Part shown: one piece after another, positions 19,055 to 30,147 of the stretch | Numbering within the stretch: position 1 is the stretch's first letter | How the letters are laid out: the number at the start of each line of letters is the position of its first letter | Assembly: GCF_900044055.2 (NCBI RefSeq) | Contig: NZ_FCOX02000014.1 | Coordinates: 100,272 to 164,271, forward strand | DNA: 64,000 bases | Source of the DNA: Caballeronia calidae | GTDB lineage: Bacteria; Pseudomonadota; Gammaproteobacteria; Burkholderiales; Burkholderiaceae | Reading direction: 5' to 3' | The notes under the pieces: generated by a model | Database searches by the model: none | Seen by the model: the letters and a program-made list of their open reading frames with translations, nothing else | Told to the model about the DNA's origin: nothing | Made by a program: the position numbers and the translations under genes

Positions 19055-20581
19055 ATGAAACACCTTTCCCTGTCCGCGCAGCCCTTCCCGAGCCGTGTCA
19101 AAGGCGCCGCGGCCTCGGTCGTCGCCGCGTTGGCGTTCGCGGGCTGCGCGAACTACTCGGGCATTTCGAGCGACAAGCAGATTGCGTCGCCGGACAATTT
19201 CGAGGCGACGCAAAGCGTGCCCGGGCAAGGCGGCCAATGGCCGACGCTCGACTGGGCGAAGCAGTTCGGCGATCCGCAACTGCCGCAGTTGATCGACGAG
19301 GCGCTCGCCGACAACCCGAGCATCGCGCAGGCGCAGGCGCGCATCGCGAAGGCGTCGTCGTATACCGAGACATCGCGCTCGGCGCTCTATCCGAAGGTCA
19401 ACGGCTCGTATTCGTGGACCCGCGAACTGTATTCGGCCAACGCCCTCTTCCCGCCGCCCTATGGCGGCACCTGGTACAGCGAGAACAACGTGCTCGCGAG
19501 CGCATCGTGGGAACTGGATCTGTGGGGCAAGAACCGTTCGCGGCTGAACATGGCGGTGTCGCAGCAGAAGGCCGCCGAGGCGGACATGCAGCAGGCGCGC
19601 GTGACGCTCGCGGCGTCGGTTGCGCGCACCTACAACCAGTTCGCGCTGCTCTACGCGCTGCGTGATGTCGCCCAGCGCGAAATCGCGAACCGGCAGGACG
19701 TCGGCCGCATCACGAACGGGCGCGTCGCGGCCGGGCTCGACACCAACGTCGAGCGCCGCACCGCGGAAGGCAATGTCGCGACGAGCCAGACGAACTCGAC
19801 CGAGCTCGACGGCCAGATCGAAACCGTGCGCTATCAGCTCGCGGCGCTGCTCGGCAAGGGCCCGGACCGCGGTCTCAAGATCACCAAGCCCGTGATCGAT
19901 CCGAACGTCAACGTGACGCTGCCCGACAACGTGCCCGCCGATCTCGTCGCGCGCCGCCCGGATATCGTCGCCGCGCGCTGGCAGGTCGAAGCCGCGACGC
20001 ACAACATCAAGGAAGCGAAGGCCGAGTTCTTCCCGGACATCAATCTCGCGGCGGCGTTCGGTTTCGACGCGTTCGGCTGGAGCCGCTTCCTGCAGGCGAG
20101 CAGCCGCCAGATCCAGATCGGGCCGGCGGTGCATCTGCCGATCTTCGATGCAGGCGCCCTGCGTGCCCAGCTGAAAGGCCGCTATGCCGATTTCGAAGGC
20201 GATGTCGCGAACTACAATCAGACGCTCATCAACGCGATGAACGACGTTGCGACGAATATCTCGGCGATCCGCTCGCTCGACAAACAGATGGCCGACGCGA
20301 ACCGCGCGCTCACGGCGGCGTCGAGCGCCTACCAGCTCGCGGTGATCCGCTACAAGGCGGGCCTCTCGCCGCAACTGCAGGTGCTCAACGCCGACGAGAA
20401 CCGTCTCGCCAACGAGCAGACCGTGACGAATCTGCGCCTGAAGCGCACCGATCTGCAGATCGCGCTGATCAAATCGCTCGGCGGCGGCTTCGACGCGACG
20501 AGCACCAATCTGGCGATCGACGGCAGCGGGCAGCAACAGGCGAGCGCGCAAGCGGCGGATCAGGCCGCGCCGTCGAAATAA
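19055..20581 (+). CDS. outer-membrane efflux lipoprotein (OprM/NodT family)
   Basis: A 508-residue TolC-like channel of the NodT class. The signal sequence ends at a lipobox with lipidated Cys31 (AFAGC). Two repeated OEP domains are visible (WTLDWAKQFGDPQL-type start; long helices SALYPKVNGSYSW and RADFEGDVANYNQTL-like). A GLDTN-VERR loop and a low-complexity Gln/Ala tail complete it. The chosen ATG follows AAGAGACGAG; an upstream ATG at 19019 gives a less typical signal peptide. It is the outer-membrane exit duct of the tripartite pump. Confidence 0.87.
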   Translation: MKHLSLSAQPFPSRVKGAAASVVAALAFAGCANYSGISSDKQIASPDNFEATQSVPGQGGQWPTLDWAKQFGDPQLPQLIDEALADNPSIAQAQARIAKASSYTETSRSALYPKVNGSYSWTRELYSANALFPPPYGGTWYSENNVLASASWELDLWGKNRSRLNMAVSQQKAAEADMQQARVTLAASVARTYNQFALLYALRDVAQREIANRQDVGRITNGRVAAGLDTNVERRTAEGNVATSQTNSTELDGQIETVRYQLAALLGKGPDRGLKITKPVIDPNVNVTLPDNVPADLVARRPDIVAARWQVEAATHNIKEAKAEFFPDINLAAAFGFDAFGWSRFLQASSRQIQIGPAVHLPIFDAGALRAQLKGRYADFEGDVANYNQTLINAMNDVATNISAIRSLDKQMADANRALTAASSAYQLAVIRYKAGLSPQLQVLNADENRLANEQTVTNLRLKRTDLQIALIKSLGGGFDATSTNLAIDGSGQQQASAQAADQAAPSK

Positions 20582-20633
20582 GCCGCGCGCAAGAACACGC
20601 ATCAGACCAAATACGAAATATTCGGAGTCTTTC

Positions 20634-21884
20634 ATGAGCGACCCTCAACAAACCGCCGCCGCGCCCGCGCCGAAACAGAGCAACGGCAAGCGCCGCCGGC
20701 TGATGACGCTGATCGTGCTCGTCATCATCATCGCCGCCGTCGCGTACGGGCTGTACTACTTCCTCATCGCGCGCTTTCACGAAAGCACCGACGACGCCTA
20801 TGTGAACGGCAACGTCGTGCAGATCACGCCGCAGGTCGTCGGCACGGTGATCTCGGTGAACGCGGACGATACGCAGACCGTGAAGGTCGGCGATCCGCTC
20901 GTCACCCTCGATCCCGCCGACTCGAAAATCGCGCTGGATCAGGCCGAGGCGAATCTCGCGCAGACCGTGCGCCAAGTGCGCACGTTCTTCGTGAACAACA
21001 ACCAGTACGAAGCGCAGATCGCATTGCGCCGCTCGGACCTTTCGCGCGCGCAGGACGATCTGAAGCGCCGCATGCAGGTCGCGCAGACGGGCGCGGTGTC
21101 GCAGGAAGAAATCTCGCACGCCCGCGACGCGGTGCGCGGCGCGCAGGCCGCGCTCGACGCCGCCGAGCAGGAACTCGCGTCGAACCGCTCGCTCACGGCC
21201 AACACGACGATCGCCGATCACCCGAACGTGCTCGCCGCCGCCGCGAAAGTGCGCGACTCGTACATCAACTACGCGCGCAACACGCTGCCGGCGCCGGTGA
21301 CGGGCTATGTCGCGAAGCGCTCGGTGCAGGTCGGCCAGCGCGTGTCGCCGGGCAATCCGCTGATGGCGATCGTGCCGCTGAACGCCGTGTGGGTCGACGC
21401 GAACTTCAAGGAAGTGCAGTTGAAGCACATGCGCATCGGTCAGCCGGTCGAACTGACGGCCGATCTCTACGGTTCGAGCGTGGTGTATCACGGCAAGGTG
21501 ATCGGCTTCTCGGCGGGCACGGGCTCGGCGTTCTCCCTCCTGCCCGCGCAGAACGCGACGGGCAACTGGATCAAGGTCGTGCAGCGCCTGCCGGTGCGTA
21601 TCGAGCTCGATCCGAAAGAATTGCAGGATCATCCGCTGCGCATCGGTCTGTCGATGAACGTCGACGTGACGATCAAGAACGAGGAAGGCGGCCAGCTCGG
21701 CAACGCTCAGAACACGGTGTATCAGACCAACGTGTTCGACAACTACGGCGCGCAGGCCGATCAGGAAATCGCGCGCATCATCCAGCAGAACGCGGGCACG
21801 GGCGCCGGAGCGCCCGCGCAGAGCTCGTCGTCGGCCCCGCGCGGCAAGGCGACGAAGTCGGCATCGGCTGCGAAGCTGATGTAA
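20634..21884 (+). CDS. emrA: EmrA-like HlyD-family membrane fusion protein
   Basis: A 416-residue periplasmic adaptor. One N-terminal membrane helix (residues about 22-42) is followed by the HlyD/biotinyl-lipoyl half-motif (STDDAYVNGNVVQITPQVVG), a long alpha-helical hairpin (residues 100-200), and the second lipoyl half with VGQRVSPGNPLMAIVPL. It bridges the inner-membrane MFS protein and the outer-membrane channel. The C-terminus is a Ser/Ala/Lys-rich tail. CGGAG precedes the ATG. Confidence 0.9.
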   Translation: MSDPQQTAAAPAPKQSNGKRRRLMTLIVLVIIIAAVAYGLYYFLIARFHESTDDAYVNGNVVQITPQVVGTVISVNADDTQTVKVGDPLVTLDPADSKIALDQAEANLAQTVRQVRTFFVNNNQYEAQIALRRSDLSRAQDDLKRRMQVAQTGAVSQEEISHARDAVRGAQAALDAAEQELASNRSLTANTTIADHPNVLAAAAKVRDSYINYARNTLPAPVTGYVAKRSVQVGQRVSPGNPLMAIVPLNAVWVDANFKEVQLKHMRIGQPVELTADLYGSSVVYHGKVIGFSAGTGSAFSLLPAQNATGNWIKVVQRLPVRIELDPKELQDHPLRIGLSMNVDVTIKNEEGGQLGNAQNTVYQTNVFDNYGAQADQEIARIIQQNAGTGAGAPAQSSSSAPRGKATKSASAAKLM

Positions 21885-21897
21885 GCGGATTCGGCTC

Positions 21898-23457
21898 ATG
21901 TCTTCGCAAAACGTCGTTCATCCGCCGCTGTCGGGCGGAAAACTCGTCATCGGGACGATCGCCGTGTCGCTCGCGGTGTTCATGAACGTGCTCGACACGT
22001 CGATCGCGAACGTCTCGATTCCGTCGATCTCCGGCGATCTCGGCGTGTCGTCGGATCAGGGCACGTGGGTCATCACGTCGTTCGCGGTCGCCAACGCGAT
22101 CTCGGTGCCGCTCACCGGCTGGCTCACGCAGCGAGTCGGCCAGGTGCGGCTCTTCCTCGGCTCGATCATCCTGTTCGTGATCGCGTCGTGGCTGTGCGGC
22201 CTCGCGCCGACGCTGCCCTTCCTGCTCGCCGCGCGCGTGTTTCAGGGCGCGGTCGCCGGCCCGATGATCCCGCTCTCGCAAACGCTCCTGCTCGCGAGCT
22301 ATCCGCGCGAAAAGGCGCCGATGGCGCTCTCGATGTGGTCGATGACCACGCTCATCGCGCCGGTCGCGGGCCCCGTGCTCGGCGGCTGGATTTCCGACAA
22401 CATCTCGTGGCCGTGGATCTTCTACGTGAACATCCCGGTGGGCATCGCGGCGGCGATCGCCACGTTCGCGATCTTCCGCGACCGCGATTCCGCCATCCGC
22501 AAGGCGCCGATCGATACGGTCGGGCTTACGCTGCTCGTCGTCTGGGTCGGCTCGCTGCAGATCATGCTCGACAAGGGCAAGGATCTCGACTGGTTCAACT
22601 CCACGACGATCGTCGTGCTCGCGCTGATCGCGGTGATCTCGTTCGCGTTCTTCATCGTGTGGGAGCTGACGGCGGAGCATCCGGTCGTGGATCTTTCGCT
22701 GTTCGAGCTGCGCAATTTCACGGGCGGGACGATCGCGCTGTCGATCGGCTATGGGCTCTACTTCGGCAATCTCGTGCTGCTGCCGCTGTGGCTGCAGACC
22801 GATATCGGCTATACCGCGACGAACGCCGGTCTCGTGATGGCGCCCGTCGGCCTCTTCGCGATCCTGCTCTCGCCGCTCACCGGCAAGTTCCTGCCACGCA
22901 CCGATCCGCGCTACATCGCGACGGCCGCGTTCCTCGTGTTCGCGCTATGTTTCTGGATGCGCTCGCGCTACACGACCGGCGTCGATACGTGGGCGCTCAC
23001 GGTGCCGACGTTGATTCAGGGCATCGGCATGGCGGGCTTCTTCATTCCGCTCGTGTCGATCACGCTGTCAGGCTTGCCGGGGCATCGGATTCCGGCGGCA
23101 TCCGGCTTGTCGAACTTCGTGCGGATCATGTGCGGCGGCATCGGCACGTCGATTTTCTCGACGGCGTGGGAGCATCGCTCGATCGTGCATCACGCGCAGC
23201 TCGTCGAAGGCGCGAACGCGTATAACCCGGTGTTCGCGAACTCGATGCAGCAAATGAACGCGCTCGGCTTCTCGCAAGAGCAGGCGCGAGGCCTGTTCAA
23301 CAGCATGGCCACGCAGCAGGCTGCGCAGCTCGGCGTGAACGACATGTTCTATATCTCGGCGGGGATTTTCGTCGCGCTGATCGCGCTGATCTGGATCACG
23401 CGGCCCGAGCGTTCGGGCGGCGGGGATTCGGCGGCGGCGGCATCGGCGGCGCATTGA
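21898..23457 (+). CDS. emrB: EmrB-like DHA2-family MFS drug efflux transporter
   Basis: A 519-residue major-facilitator protein with about 14 membrane helices, the DHA2 (QacA/EmrB) arrangement. Motif LDTSIANVSIPSISGDL in helix 1, WVITSFAVANAISVPLTGWL, and motif C-like GPVLGGWISD are clear. It exports hydrophobic compounds using the proton gradient. It is the last gene of the MarR-controlled operon, 13 bases after emrA, and ends at a shared terminator. Confidence 0.92.
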   Translation: MSSQNVVHPPLSGGKLVIGTIAVSLAVFMNVLDTSIANVSIPSISGDLGVSSDQGTWVITSFAVANAISVPLTGWLTQRVGQVRLFLGSIILFVIASWLCGLAPTLPFLLAARVFQGAVAGPMIPLSQTLLLASYPREKAPMALSMWSMTTLIAPVAGPVLGGWISDNISWPWIFYVNIPVGIAAAIATFAIFRDRDSAIRKAPIDTVGLTLLVVWVGSLQIMLDKGKDLDWFNSTTIVVLALIAVISFAFFIVWELTAEHPVVDLSLFELRNFTGGTIALSIGYGLYFGNLVLLPLWLQTDIGYTATNAGLVMAPVGLFAILLSPLTGKFLPRTDPRYIATAAFLVFALCFWMRSRYTTGVDTWALTVPTLIQGIGMAGFFIPLVSITLSGLPGHRIPAASGLSNFVRIMCGGIGTSIFSTAWEHRSIVHHAQLVEGANAYNPVFANSMQQMNALGFSQEQARGLFNSMATQQAAQLGVNDMFYISAGIFVALIALIWITRPERSGGGDSAAAASAAH

Positions 23458-23475
23458 TCGCCTTGCCCGCTTGAA

Positions 23476-23514
23476 AAAAAGAGCCCGGTTCAAAACTTGA
23501 CCGGGCTCTTTTCA
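23476..23514. terminator. shared bidirectional terminator of emrB and truB
   Basis: A 9-bp GC-rich stem (GAGCCCGGT with ACCGGGCTC) is flanked by A-rich and T-rich arms, so it can terminate transcription from both converging units. The truB stop codon (23512-23514) lies in its arm. Confidence 0.88.
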
Positions 23515-24450
23515 TTGTGCCGTGACGATCAATCGTTCAGGCGCAAGCACACCCTCTCCCGCGCGCGCTACGCCGAGCAATCGACCACCTTCTTGCGCAT
23601 AGACGCGCACGCGGCCTTCTTCGAGGCGCGTTTTCACGACATCGGCGAGCTTCAGCCGCTGGCCATGCAGAAAGCGCTTGGTCGCTTCCTCGTTCAATTG
23701 AACCGCGGGGAACGTGGACAAGAGCGCATCGACAGGCTGAAGCCGTTCGTCGCGCTCCGGTTCGCTCAGGCTGGCGAGCTGATCCAGCGTGACCGCGTGT
23801 TCGAGCGTCAGCGCGCCGACGCCCGTACGCCGCAGCGCCGTCAGATGCGCGCCGCAACCGAGCGTCTCGCCGATGTCCTCCGCCAGCGTGCGCACATACG
23901 TGCCCTTGCTGCACGTCACGCGAAACGTCACGAGCGGCAGCGCGCACGCGATCAACTGCAGCGCGTGAATCGTCACCCGGCGGCCTTCGCGCTCGACCGT
24001 CTGTCCGGCGCGCGCGTACTCGTAGAGCGGCTTGCCGTCGCGTTTGAGCGCCGAGTACATCGGCGGGACTTGCACGATCTCGCCGATGAATCGCTTCATC
24101 GCCTCGGCAACCGCCGCTTCATCGCACATGACTTCACGCGTATCGATGGCTTCGCCTTCGGCATCGCCCGTCGTGGTGCGAATGCCGAGGCGCATCGTCG
24201 CTTCATACGTCTTGTCAGCATCGAGCAGGTCTTGCGAGAACTTCGTCGCCTCCCCGAAGCACAGCGGCAGCAAGCCTGTCGCGAGCGGATCGAGCGTGCC
24301 CGTGTGGCCCGCCTTCTTCGCCAGATAAATCCGCTTCGCCTTGATGAGCGCATCGTTGCTCGACAGCCCGAGCGGCTTGTCGAGCAGCAGCACGCCGTCG
24401 AGCGCGCGGCGCGGAATCTTCGGCCGCGCCTGTTTCTCCGAACCGCTCAT
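23512..24450 (-). CDS. truB: tRNA pseudouridine55 synthase TruB
   Basis: A 312-residue TruB. Motif I (LDKPLGLSSNDALIKAK) and the catalytic-Asp motif GHTGTLDPLATGLLPLCFGEATK are intact, followed by YEATMRLG and a C-terminal PUA-like domain. It converts U55 of the T-loop in nearly all tRNAs. It starts 3 bases after rbfA, as the last gene of the rimP-nusA-infB-rbfA-truB operon. Confidence 0.95.
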   Translation of the reverse strand: MSGSEKQARPKIPRRALDGVLLLDKPLGLSSNDALIKAKRIYLAKKAGHTGTLDPLATGLLPLCFGEATKFSQDLLDADKTYEATMRLGIRTTTGDAEGEAIDTREVMCDEAAVAEAMKRFIGEIVQVPPMYSALKRDGKPLYEYARAGQTVEREGRRVTIHALQLIACALPLVTFRVTCSKGTYVRTLAEDIGETLGCGAHLTALRRTGVGALTLEHAVTLDQLASLSEPERDERLQPVDALLSTFPAVQLNEEATKRFLHGQRLKLADVVKTRLEEGRVRVYAQEGGRLLGVARAGEGVLAPERLIVTAQ

Positions 24451-24453
24451 CGC

Positions 24454-24840
24454 TTACGCGCCTTCCTGATCGTCGTCGGCGTCCTTCGCGCGCGTCGCAT
24501 TCGCTTCGTCGATCAGACGCGACATCTCGACGGCCTTCTCGATCGTCTGGTCATAGTGGAAATGCAGCGTCGGCACCGTGTGGATGTGCAGGCGCTTGAA
24601 GAGCATATTGTGCAGATGTCCCGCTGCGTGATTCAGACCCTGCTCGGTCTGCTTGGGGTCGCCCGTGAGCGTCGTGAAGTAGACCTTCGCGTGCGCGTAG
24701 TCGGGCGTGAGCTCGACGCTCTGGATCGTCACGAGCCCCACGCGCGGGTCTTTCACCTCGCGCATCAGCTCCGAAAGATCGCGCTGGATCTGGTCCGCAA
24801 TCTGCACGTTGCGGTTCGCGGATGTCCGTTTTTTAGCCAT
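24454..24840 (-). CDS. rbfA: 30S ribosome-binding factor RbfA
   Basis: A 128-residue single KH-domain protein with the RbfA pattern ([46 protein letters not shown]). It binds the 30S subunit near helix 1 during 16S maturation and cold adaptation. The C-terminus is an acidic tail. It lies between infB and truB, its usual place. A hairpin separates it from infB. Confidence 0.94.
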   Translation of the reverse strand: MAKKRTSANRNVQIADQIQRDLSELMREVKDPRVGLVTIQSVELTPDYAHAKVYFTTLTGDPKQTEQGLNHAAGHLHNMLFKRLHIHTVPTLHFHYDQTIEKAVEMSRLIDEANATRAKDADDDQEGA

Positions 24841-24878
24841 GATGTCGTTTCCGTATTTCTTTTCTTACCGCCTGAAGC

Positions 24879-24919
24879 AAAAAGGGCGGAGGGAGCCACC
24901 AGGCCCACCCCGCCCTTTT
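24879..24919 (-). terminator. terminator-like hairpin between infB and rbfA
   Basis: A 10-bp stem (AAAAGGGCGG with CCGCCCTTTT) has a 20-base loop and ends in a run of five U on the minus-strand transcript. It lies between the infB stop (24936) and the rbfA start (24840), inside the operon, so it is probably a partial terminator or processing site. Confidence 0.75.
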
Positions 24920-24935
24920 ATCAGCGGCTAACGCA

Positions 24936-27935
24936 TTACAGCGTGCGAGCCACTTCCGTCACTTCGAAGACTTCGAACTGGTCGCCTTCGACGATGTCGC
25001 TGAAGTTCTTGATCGACATACCGCACTCGAAGCCCTGACGCACTTCCTTGACGTCGTCCTTGAAGCGCTTGAGCGAATCGAGCTCGCCGGTGTGGATCAC
25101 GACATTGTTGCGAATCACGCGCACCGACGAGGAACGCTTGACCACACCGTCCGTGACCATACAACCCGCGATGAGACCGACCTTCGGCACGCGGATGACC
25201 TGACGCACCTCGACCATGCCCGTCACCGTCTCGCGCTTCTCCGGCGCGAGCATGCCGGACATCGCCGCCTTCACCTCATCCACTGCGTCGTAGATGATGT
25301 TGTAGTAACGGATGTCGATGCCGTTCGCCTCGGCCACCTTGCGCGCTTGTGCATCCGCACGCGTGTTGAAGCCGATGATGACCGCCTTCGAAGCCGTAGC
25401 CAGGTTGACGTCCGATTCGCTGATCGCGCCGACCGCGCTGTGCACGATCTGCACGCGCACTTCGCTGGTCGACAGCTTTTGCAGCGATTGCACCAGCGCT
25501 TCCTGCGAGCCCTGCACGTCCGCCTTGACGATGAGCGGCAGGTTCTGCACTTCGCCTTCGCCCATCTGCTCCAGCATGTTCTCGAGCTTCGCGGCCTGTT
25601 GCTTGGCCAGCTTGACGTCGCGGAACTTGCCCTGACGGAACAGCGCGATTTCGCGTGCCTTGCGCTCGTCCGGCAGCACGATGACTTCCTCGCCCGCCGC
25701 CGGCACTTCCGACAGACCCTGGATTTCCACCGGGATCGACGGGCCGGCTTCCTTGGTCGGCTTGCCGGTTTCGTCGAGCATGGCTCGGACGCGGCCGTAG
25801 GCACTGCCCGCGAGAACCACGTCGCCGCGGTTCAGCGTGCCCGACTGCACGAGGATGGTCGCAACCGGGCCCTTGCCCTTGTCCAGCTTGGCTTCGATCA
25901 CGAGGCCCTTCGCGGCGGCTTCCACCGGCGCGGTCAGCTCCAGCACTTCGGCTTGCAGCGACACGTTTTCCAGCAGATCGTCGATGCCGCGGCCGGTCTT
26001 CGCCGACACTTCGATGAACGGCGAATCGCCGCCGTACTCTTCCGGCACCACGCCTTCCGCGACGAGCTCCTGCTTCACGCGCTCGGGGTTCGCTTCCGGC
26101 TTGTCGATCTTGTTGATCGCCACGACGATCGGCACGCCGCCCGCCTTCGCGTGGGCAATCGCTTCCTTCGTCTGCGGCATCACGCCGTCATCGGCCGCAA
26201 CGACCAGAATGACGATGTCGGTTGCCTTCGCGCCGCGCGCACGCATGGCCGTGAAGGCCTCGTGACCCGGCGTGTCGAGGAAGGTGATGACGCCACGCGG
26301 CGTATCGACGTGATATGCGCCGATATGCTGCGTGATGCCGCCGGCTTCGCCCGCCGCCACTTTCGCGCGACGGATGTAGTCCAGCAACGAGGTCTTGCCG
26401 TGGTCGACGTGACCCATCACGGTGACGACCGGCGGACGCGGCAGCTTCTCTGCGGTGTCTTCGGTGGCTTCGCCTTCGATGAGCAGCGCTTCCGGATCGT
26501 CCAGCTTCGCCGCGACCGCGCGATGGCCCAGTTCCTCCACGACGATCATCGCGGTTTCCTGGTCCAGCACCTGGTTGATCGTGACCATCTGGCCGAGCTT
26601 CATCATCACCTTGATGACTTCCGAAGCCTTCACCGACATCTTGTGCGCGAGGTCCGCGACCGAAATGGTTTCCGGCACGTGCACTTCACGGATGATCGGC
26701 TCGGTCGGCGCCTGGAAGGACGTCGCCTGCTCCTGATGCTTGCCGCGTCCTTTCGGACCGCCGCGCCAGCCGCGATCGACGCCGCCGCTCGAATCGCCGC
26801 GCGTCTTGATACCGCGGCGCTTGGATGCGTCGTCCTGCTGCCAGCCGCCCTTGCCGCCGGCCTTCTTCTTGTCGCCTGCGCCTGCCGGAGCCGTCGATGC
26901 GGGCGCCGGAGCGCCGCCTGCAGCGGGCTTCTTCGCCGCGGGACGTGCCGCCTGCGCGCCTTCCGGCTTCGCGGGCTTGTGCAGCGTGCCCTTCGCTTCG
27001 GCGGCCTTCGCCGCTTCCGCCGGCTTCGGTGCGGGCGCGGGTTCCGGCGCCTTCACCTGCGCCTTGCGCGGCGTGTTCATCATTTCGCGGATGGCGCGCG
27101 CTTCGGCTTCGGCCGCCGCACGGCGCTTGGCGATGGCCTCCTGTTCGAGACGCGCCTTTTCGGCGGCTGCCTTCGCTTCTTCTTCCGCCTTCTTGGCGGC
27201 TTCACGCTGCGCGGCACGCTCGCTCGCGGCCTTCTCTTCAGCAGCCTTTTCGGCGGCCTTCGCGGCGGCTTCGCGTTGCGCGTCGTCGTTCTGCTTCGCT
27301 TCCTGCTTGGCTTCCGCCGTCGGCTGGGCGCGCGCTTCCTGACGCGCAGCCTGAGCCGCACGCGAGATTTCCGCCGCCTGAGCCGCGGCCGCCGCGCGGC
27401 GCGCCGCTTCCTCTTCCTGCTTGCGGCGCTCGGCTTCCGCCGCTTCCTCGCGGGCGCGGCGTTCGGCTTCTTCGCGCTCCAGTTGCGCCTGGCGCTCCTT
27501 CAGCTCGCGCTCTTCGCGCTCGAGCTGCTCGGCGGCATGGCGCGCTTCTTCCTCGCGACGCTGGAGTTCGGCCTCGTCGACTTCCGGCTCTTCGACATGA
27601 TTCGTCGCCGGCTCGGGTTGCTCCGCGCCGGTTTCATCGCGCTTCACGAAAACACGCTTCTTGCGCACCTCGACCTGAATGGTGCGAGCTTTACCCGTTG
27701 CGTCGGATTGCTTGATTTCCGACGTATGCCGGCGGGTCAAAGTGATCTTGCGCTTGTCGGCGTCGGCGGAACCGTGCGACTTGCGCAAATGATCGAGCAG
27801 ACGCGCCTTGTCCGTCTCGGACAGGTCGTCGTTCGCGCTCGCTTTCTGGACGCCAGCCGCCTGCAACTGCTCGAGCAGGACGCCCGCAGGCATTTTGAGT
27901 TCCGCGGCAAATTGGGCTACGTTGTTACTCGCCAT
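24936..27935 (-). CDS. infB: translation initiation factor IF-2
   Basis: A 999-residue IF-2. The N-terminal domain ([18 protein letters not shown]) leads into a very long Ala/Glu/Arg/Lys-rich coiled region (about residues 110-400) with Ala/Pro stretches. Then comes the GTPase domain: [33 protein letters not shown]. Domains III and IV follow, ending in the fMet-tRNA-binding module. It positions initiator tRNA and promotes subunit joining. The extended N-terminal region is typical of proteobacterial IF-2. Confidence 0.96.
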   Translation of the reverse strand: MASNNVAQFAAELKMPAGVLLEQLQAAGVQKASANDDLSETDKARLLDHLRKSHGSADADKRKITLTRRHTSEIKQSDATGKARTIQVEVRKKRVFVKRDETGAEQPEPATNHVEEPEVDEAELQRREEEARHAAEQLEREERELKERQAQLEREEAERRAREEAAEAERRKQEEEAARRAAAAAQAAEISRAAQAARQEARAQPTAEAKQEAKQNDDAQREAAAKAAEKAAEEKAASERAAQREAAKKAEEEAKAAAEKARLEQEAIAKRRAAAEAEARAIREMMNTPRKAQVKAPEPAPAPKPAEAAKAAEAKGTLHKPAKPEGAQAARPAAKKPAAGGAPAPASTAPAGAGDKKKAGGKGGWQQDDASKRRGIKTRGDSSGGVDRGWRGGPKGRGKHQEQATSFQAPTEPIIREVHVPETISVADLAHKMSVKASEVIKVMMKLGQMVTINQVLDQETAMIVVEELGHRAVAAKLDDPEALLIEGEATEDTAEKLPRPPVVTVMGHVDHGKTSLLDYIRRAKVAAGEAGGITQHIGAYHVDTPRGVITFLDTPGHEAFTAMRARGAKATDIVILVVAADDGVMPQTKEAIAHAKAGGVPIVVAINKIDKPEANPERVKQELVAEGVVPEEYGGDSPFIEVSAKTGRGIDDLLENVSLQAEVLELTAPVEAAAKGLVIEAKLDKGKGPVATILVQSGTLNRGDVVLAGSAYGRVRAMLDETGKPTKEAGPSIPVEIQGLSEVPAAGEEVIVLPDERKAREIALFRQGKFRDVKLAKQQAAKLENMLEQMGEGEVQNLPLIVKADVQGSQEALVQSLQKLSTSEVRVQIVHSAVGAISESDVNLATASKAVIIGFNTRADAQARKVAEANGIDIRYYNIIYDAVDEVKAAMSGMLAPEKRETVTGMVEVRQVIRVPKVGLIAGCMVTDGVVKRSSSVRVIRNNVVIHTGELDSLKRFKDDVKEVRQGFECGMSIKNFSDIVEGDQFEVFEVTEVARTL

Positions 27936-28028
27936 TCATTCCTCTTGATGCAAGGATCAATCCTTGCGGTTAGATCGGGGTCACGCGGCCAGACAGGCCG
28001 CCAAATATCAGTGCGCCATGGTCATTTC

Positions 28029-29504
28029 TCACTGGAACCAGTGTTCACGTGCTTTCATGATCAACGCCTTAGCGGCATCCTCTTCCATACCGGTCATTTC
28101 GACCACTTCATCGACTGCCAGCTCCGCGAGGTCGTCGCGGGTCTGAATCTGGTGCTCCGCGAGCTTCGCCAGAAGCTCGTTGTCCATGCCGTCGAGGCTC
28201 TTCAGATCGAGCGCGACGCCTTCCACTTTCTCTTCGTTGGCGATCGCCATCGTGAGCAACGCGTCGCGCGAGCGGTTGCGCAGCTCGTGCACGGTGTCTT
28301 CGTCGAAGGCTTCGATTTCGAGCATTTCGTTGAGCGGCACGTAGGCGATTTCTTCGAGGCTCGTGAAGCCTTCGTCGATCAGGATGTCGGCGACTTCCTC
28401 GTCCACATCCAGACGCGCCATGAACAGGTCGCGCAACTTGCCACGCTCTTCGTTCTGCTTCAACGCGGACTCGTCCGGCGTCATGATATTGATCTGCCAG
28501 CCGGTGAGCTCGCTCGCGAGCCTCACGTTCTGGCCGGCGCGGCCGATGGCGACGGCGAGCTCGTTTTCGTCCACGACGACGTCCATCGAATGCTTTTCTT
28601 CATCGACGACGATCGACTGCACGGCTGCCGGCGCGAGGGCGCCGATCACGAACTGCGCGGGGTCTTCCGACCATAGCACGATGTCGACGTTCTCGCCACC
28701 GAGCTCGTTGCGCACGGCCTGCACGCGCGAGCCGCGGATGCCGACGCAGGTGCCGATCGGGTCGATACGCTTGTCGTAGGCGATCACACCGATTTTCGCA
28801 CGCACGCCGGGATCGCGCGCGGCCGCCTTGATTTCCAGCAGGCCTTGTTCGATTTCCGGCACTTCGAGCTCGAACAGTTTCATCAGGAATTCGGGCGCGG
28901 TGCGCGAAAGCTCGATTTGCGGGCCGCGCGCGGTGCGGTCGACCTTCGCGATGTACGCGCGCACGCGGTCGCCCACGCGCAGGTTTTCCTTCGGAATGAG
29001 CTGGTCGCGGCGCAGCAGCGCTTCGACGCGACCCGATTCGACGATGAAGTTGCCCTTGTCCAGGCGCTTCACCGAGCCGGTCATGATCTTTTCGCCGCGC
29101 TCGAGGAAGTCGTTCAGGATCTGCTCGCGCTCGGCGTCGCGCACCTTCTGCAGAATGACCTGCTTGGCGGCCTGCGCGCCGATGCGGCCGAATTCGATCG
29201 ACGGAATCGGCTCCTCGATGAAGTCGTCCACCTGTGCGTCGGCCTTTTGCTCCTTCGCTTCGAACAGCAGGATTTCCTGATCCGGTTCTTGCAGGCCGGC
29301 CTCGTCCGGCACGACGCGCCAGCGGCGGAAGGTTTCATGCTCGCCGCTCTCACGGTCGATCGCGACGCGGATATCCACGTCTTCCTCGAAGAGCTTCTTC
29401 GTTGCGGAAGCAAGCGCAGCTTCCAGCGCTGCGTACACGACGTCCTTGTTGACGTTCTTTTCGCGTGCCAGCGCATCCGCCAGCATCAATACTTCGCGAC
29501 TCAT
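28029..29504 (-). CDS. nusA: transcription elongation/termination factor NusA
   Basis: A 491-residue NusA. The N-terminal RNA-polymerase-binding domain ([17 protein letters not shown]) is followed by the S1 domain (about 135-200), KH1/KH2 with [20 protein letters not shown] and [13 protein letters not shown], and two C-terminal acidic repeat domains built from helix-hairpin-helix units. Its ATG overlaps the rimP stop (ATGA). NusA controls pausing, termination and antitermination and commonly feeds back on its own operon. Confidence 0.96.
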   Translation of the reverse strand: MSREVLMLADALAREKNVNKDVVYAALEAALASATKKLFEEDVDIRVAIDRESGEHETFRRWRVVPDEAGLQEPDQEILLFEAKEQKADAQVDDFIEEPIPSIEFGRIGAQAAKQVILQKVRDAEREQILNDFLERGEKIMTGSVKRLDKGNFIVESGRVEALLRRDQLIPKENLRVGDRVRAYIAKVDRTARGPQIELSRTAPEFLMKLFELEVPEIEQGLLEIKAAARDPGVRAKIGVIAYDKRIDPIGTCVGIRGSRVQAVRNELGGENVDIVLWSEDPAQFVIGALAPAAVQSIVVDEEKHSMDVVVDENELAVAIGRAGQNVRLASELTGWQINIMTPDESALKQNEERGKLRDLFMARLDVDEEVADILIDEGFTSLEEIAYVPLNEMLEIEAFDEDTVHELRNRSRDALLTMAIANEEKVEGVALDLKSLDGMDNELLAKLAEHQIQTRDDLAELAVDEVVEMTGMEEDAAKALIMKAREHWFQ

Positions 29505-29959
29505 TGTTTACGGCTCCTAAAGTCAACCTTGGGGACGAGACGCGCCTTGTCGAGGTCCGCGAGCGTGAAATCCAGCACTGCGGCGCCGTCCTTCCCTTCA
29601 AATTCCAATCCGATCTTTTCGCCTTCGGGGGCGTGCACGATGCCACGGAACGACTTGCGCCCGTCCAACGGCTTTTTCAATGTGATGACGGCTTCGCTTC
29701 CCGCGAAACGCTCGAAATCGGCCAGCTTCTTGAGCGGGCGATCGAGCCCCGGCGACGATACTTCGAGCCGGTCGTAGTCGATATTCTCGACTTCGAGCAA
29801 GTATTGGAGCTGGCGCGTGACCTTCTCGCAGTCTTCGATGGCGATACCGGCCGGCTGGTCGATATATACACGCAGCATGCCGCCTCCCGAACGCTCGAGA
29901 TCGACAAGCTCGTAGCCTAGGCCCGAGACCGTGGTTTCTATCAATTCCGTCAGTTGCAC
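29501..29959 (-). CDS. rimP: ribosome maturation factor RimP
   Basis: A 152-residue RimP. I start it at a GTG with GGAG five bases upstream, which gives the normal family N-terminus ([21 protein letters not shown]); the frame runs open 40 codons further with no homology-like sequence. The [18 protein letters not shown] and [12 protein letters not shown] motifs are diagnostic. It acts in late 30S assembly. It is the first gene of the nusA-infB operon and shares an ATGA overlap with nusA. Confidence 0.93.
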   Translation of the reverse strand: MQLTELIETTVSGLGYELVDLERSGGGMLRVYIDQPAGIAIEDCEKVTRQLQYLLEVENIDYDRLEVSSPGLDRPLKKLADFERFAGSEAVITLKKPLDGRKSFRGIVHAPEGEKIGLEFEGKDGAAVLDFTLADLDKARLVPKVDFRSRKQ

Positions 29960-30061
29960 AGTAACTCCAAGGTGTTCGCGCGCTCCACGCCGAAACACCT
30001 GCGGGCGAGCGCCTTCATGCGGGCGCGCACCCCTGCTCCCGAGATGCCGAACCGAAAAGCC

Positions 30062-30091
30062 AAAAAAAAATGGGCGCAACGCCCATCTTTT
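30062..30091 (-). terminator. intrinsic terminator in the rimP leader (possible attenuator)
   Basis: On the minus strand ATGGGCG-TTG-CGCCCAT is followed directly by eight T, an excellent intrinsic terminator. It lies after rluB and about 100 bases before the rimP start. A promoter-like element lies upstream of it, so it may end rluB transcripts and also attenuate the rimP-nusA-infB operon. Confidence 0.8.
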
Positions 30092-30147
30092 TCGACCGAG
30101 GTCGCACCCGGGCAGCGAAGAAAAACTACGTGCCCAGCGACTCCATG

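Noticed and set aside
25092..28676. An 1194-codon open frame on the plus strand
   Set aside because: It spans the antisense of infB and nusA, both unmistakable; its composition is the typical shadow pattern.
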